NCBI GenBank assembly: GCA_048615375.1
Contig: JBMCLJ010000069.1
Location: 1-7,497, forward strand
Reading direction: 5' to 3'
DNA: 7,497 nt
Source: JBMCLJ01 sp048615375
Lineage (GTDB): Bacteria; Patescibacteriota; Dojkabacteria; JAOAGR01
Of the stretch, positions 6,648 through 7,497 are shown in pieces (within the stretch, counting starts at the first letter, position 1; every line of letters begins with the position of its first letter). Below the pieces are notes generated by a model that was not told where the DNA came from, made no database searches, and worked only from the letters and a program-made list of their open reading frames with translations. The translations under genes and the position numbers were made by a program.

Positions 6648-6697
6648 TTAAATATGCCAATGGCCTGACGGCAACCCATACATTGTGCAGGATCCTC

Positions 6698-6733
6698 GTA
6701 CGGACACAAGATTTTGTACGGACACAAGATCTT
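6698..6733. repeat. Two-copy 18-bp tandem repeat between convergent genes
   Basis: GTACGGACACAAGATTTT (6698-6715) is followed without a gap by a copy (6716-6733) that differs at one base, C for T. The second copy forms the left half of the palindrome at 6720-6739. The first copy can also pair with the right arm (6702-6712 with 6729-6739), so two competing hairpins are possible. Two units without spacers do not make a CRISPR array. Confidence 0.8.
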
Positions 6734-6739
6734 GTGTCC
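6720..6739. repeat. Perfect 20-bp palindrome in the ylxR/gatD intergenic region
   Basis: GGACACAAGATCTTGTGTCC equals its own reverse complement. It lies between the ends of two convergent genes, where it could end transcription from both sides, act as a dispersed (REP-like) repeat or bind a protein. Neither flank carries a T run, so it is not a standard intrinsic terminator. Confidence 0.75.
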
Positions 6740-6752
6740 CAACAAGATTCCA

Positions 6753-7497
6753 TTATTTACCCACCACCGACTGATGAGCAAGTTGTTCAAGGTGCCAGTC
6801 TGCCTCAGGAAGGGTAAAATCTTTATCGTGAAAGTGAAGTGCCTTTTGCAGAATAGCGTCAGTGAGATGAGGATTTTTTGGAAGAATGGAGCCATGGAGG
6901 TAGGTACCAATGATATTTTTATATGAAGCACCTTCGATTTTGTCAAAAAAATTATTGCCAAATCCAGTGATAACATCCCCAATCGGCTGGACAGAATCAC
7001 TGAGAAATCTTGTCTGACCACCATGGTTTTCGAAACCTACAAGATATTCAGAAAATGAAAGGTTAATCCCCCATTCCTCCGCAAATTTGCCGCGGATTTT
7101 TACTACCGCATTTCCGATACATCTCGAAGCGACGGACGTATCAAGTGCTGCGGTATCAATATCAAGAATCTCAAGACCTTCAATGAGATTTCCCTCACCA
7201 TCAATAAAAGATTTGCCGAAAAGCTGGTACCCGCCACAAATGAGCAGGAATATTTTCCCCTTCTCTACCTCTTCCTGAATTGTCTCCTTATGCTTCAAGA
7301 GATCCCGATAGACATACATCTGATCTTTATCCTGACCACCACCAATAAGGTATATATCAGCCGGAACAAACTTTTCATTTAATTCGGTATGAACAACCTC
7401 TACGCGAATCCCTCTTAAACCGGCTCGATGCTGTAGCGCGATAACGTTTCCAAGGTCTCCATACATATTCAGGCTCTCCGAATACATATGATTGAGG
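6753..7497 (-). CDS. gatD: GatD-like class I glutamine amidotransferase (lipid II isoglutaminyl synthase subunit), 5' partial
   Basis: GatD releases ammonia from glutamine for its partner MurT, which amidates the alpha-carboxyl of the D-glutamate in the lipid II stem peptide. Counting from the ATG at 7487, the protein shows MYGDLGNVIAL (8-18), IYLIGGGQDKDQ (45-56), the nucleophile in LLICGGYQ (Cys84), GFENHGGQTRF (151-161) and the catalytic-type TYLHGSILPKNP (His198). The FENHGGxT stretch and length of roughly 245 fit GatD and the CobB/CobQ-like amidotransferase group. That ATG is probably internal: the frame stays open to the window edge and the codons before it read LNH, matching the HxYxxxLNxYGD start region of the family. 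Only a few residues should be missing. murT would be expected just outside the right edge. It is convergent with ylxR. Confidence 0.85.
   Translation of the reverse strand, partial: LNHMYSESLNMYGDLGNVIALQHRAGLRGIRVEVVHTELNEKFVPADIYLIGGGQDKDQMYVYRDLLKHKETIQEEVEKGKIFLLICGGYQLFGKSFIDGEGNLIEGLEILDIDTAALDTSVASRCIGNAVVKIRGKFAEEWGINLSFSEYLVGFENHGGQTRFLSDSVQPIGDVITGFGNNFFDKIEGASYKNIIGTYLHGSILPKNPHLTDAILQKALHFHDKDFTLPEADWHLEQLAHQSVVGK

Noticed and set aside
6653..6675. Terminator hairpin TGCC...GGCA after ylxR
   Set aside because: The stem is only four base pairs and no T run follows.
6698..6739. CRISPR array
   Set aside because: There are only two contiguous 18-bp copies with no spacers, and no cas genes nearby.
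6428..7024. Long minus-strand open frame of 198 codons across ylxR and the gatD end
   Set aside because: It overlaps two well-supported genes, includes translated repeat sequence (ILCPYKILCPY) and has no recognisable protein character.

Overview
The window is moderately AT-rich bacterial DNA with standard-code, compactly spaced genes. Nothing in it pins down a lineage. A membrane-tethered ECF-like sigma factor, a MurT/GatD-type amidotransferase, a lipobox lipoprotein, nusA-ylxR without rimP or infB at its sides, and starts without a Shine-Dalgarno sequence would suit a Patescibacteria (CPR)-like or other monoderm-type bacterium. This placement is inference at low to moderate confidence.

Layout. 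Positions 1-50 are a GC-rich, repeat-like patch. Positions 69-2015 on the minus strand hold the remains of one lipoprotein gene of about 648 codons. It is broken by an in-frame TAA (1641-1643) and two frameshifts at short homopolymers (near 1127 and 439). The two shifts cancel, and the C-terminal end (about 440-69) is readable only after the second one is corrected. A divergent intergenic region (2016-2250) with a dyad and a possible promoter separates it from an SPFH/HIR-type membrane protein (2251-3138, plus). A hairpin terminator follows. Next comes an ECF-type sigma factor (3261-4745) fused to a membrane segment and a C-terminal domain of about 230 residues predicted to lie outside the cell. 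Its upstream region contains TGAAAC-N16-CGTA, which matches the Bacillus sigma-W consensus exactly. A strong intrinsic terminator ends this unit. A dyad-containing promoter region then leads to nusA (4917-6278) and ylxR (6288-6647). Between ylxR and the convergent gatD-like gene (6753 to the right edge, minus) lie a two-copy 18-bp tandem repeat and a perfect 20-bp palindrome.

How the genes may work together. SPFH protein, membrane-bound sigma factor, surface lipoprotein and peptidoglycan-amidating GatD all point to the cell envelope. In Bacillus subtilis the sigma-W envelope-stress regulon includes SPFH (flotillin-like) proteins. An autoregulated sigma-W-like sigma factor beside an SPFH gene therefore suggests a related stress circuit, but with the sigma factor itself anchored in the membrane and no separate anti-sigma gene in view. 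This is the most interesting hypothesis here. nusA-ylxR is housekeeping transcription/translation machinery.
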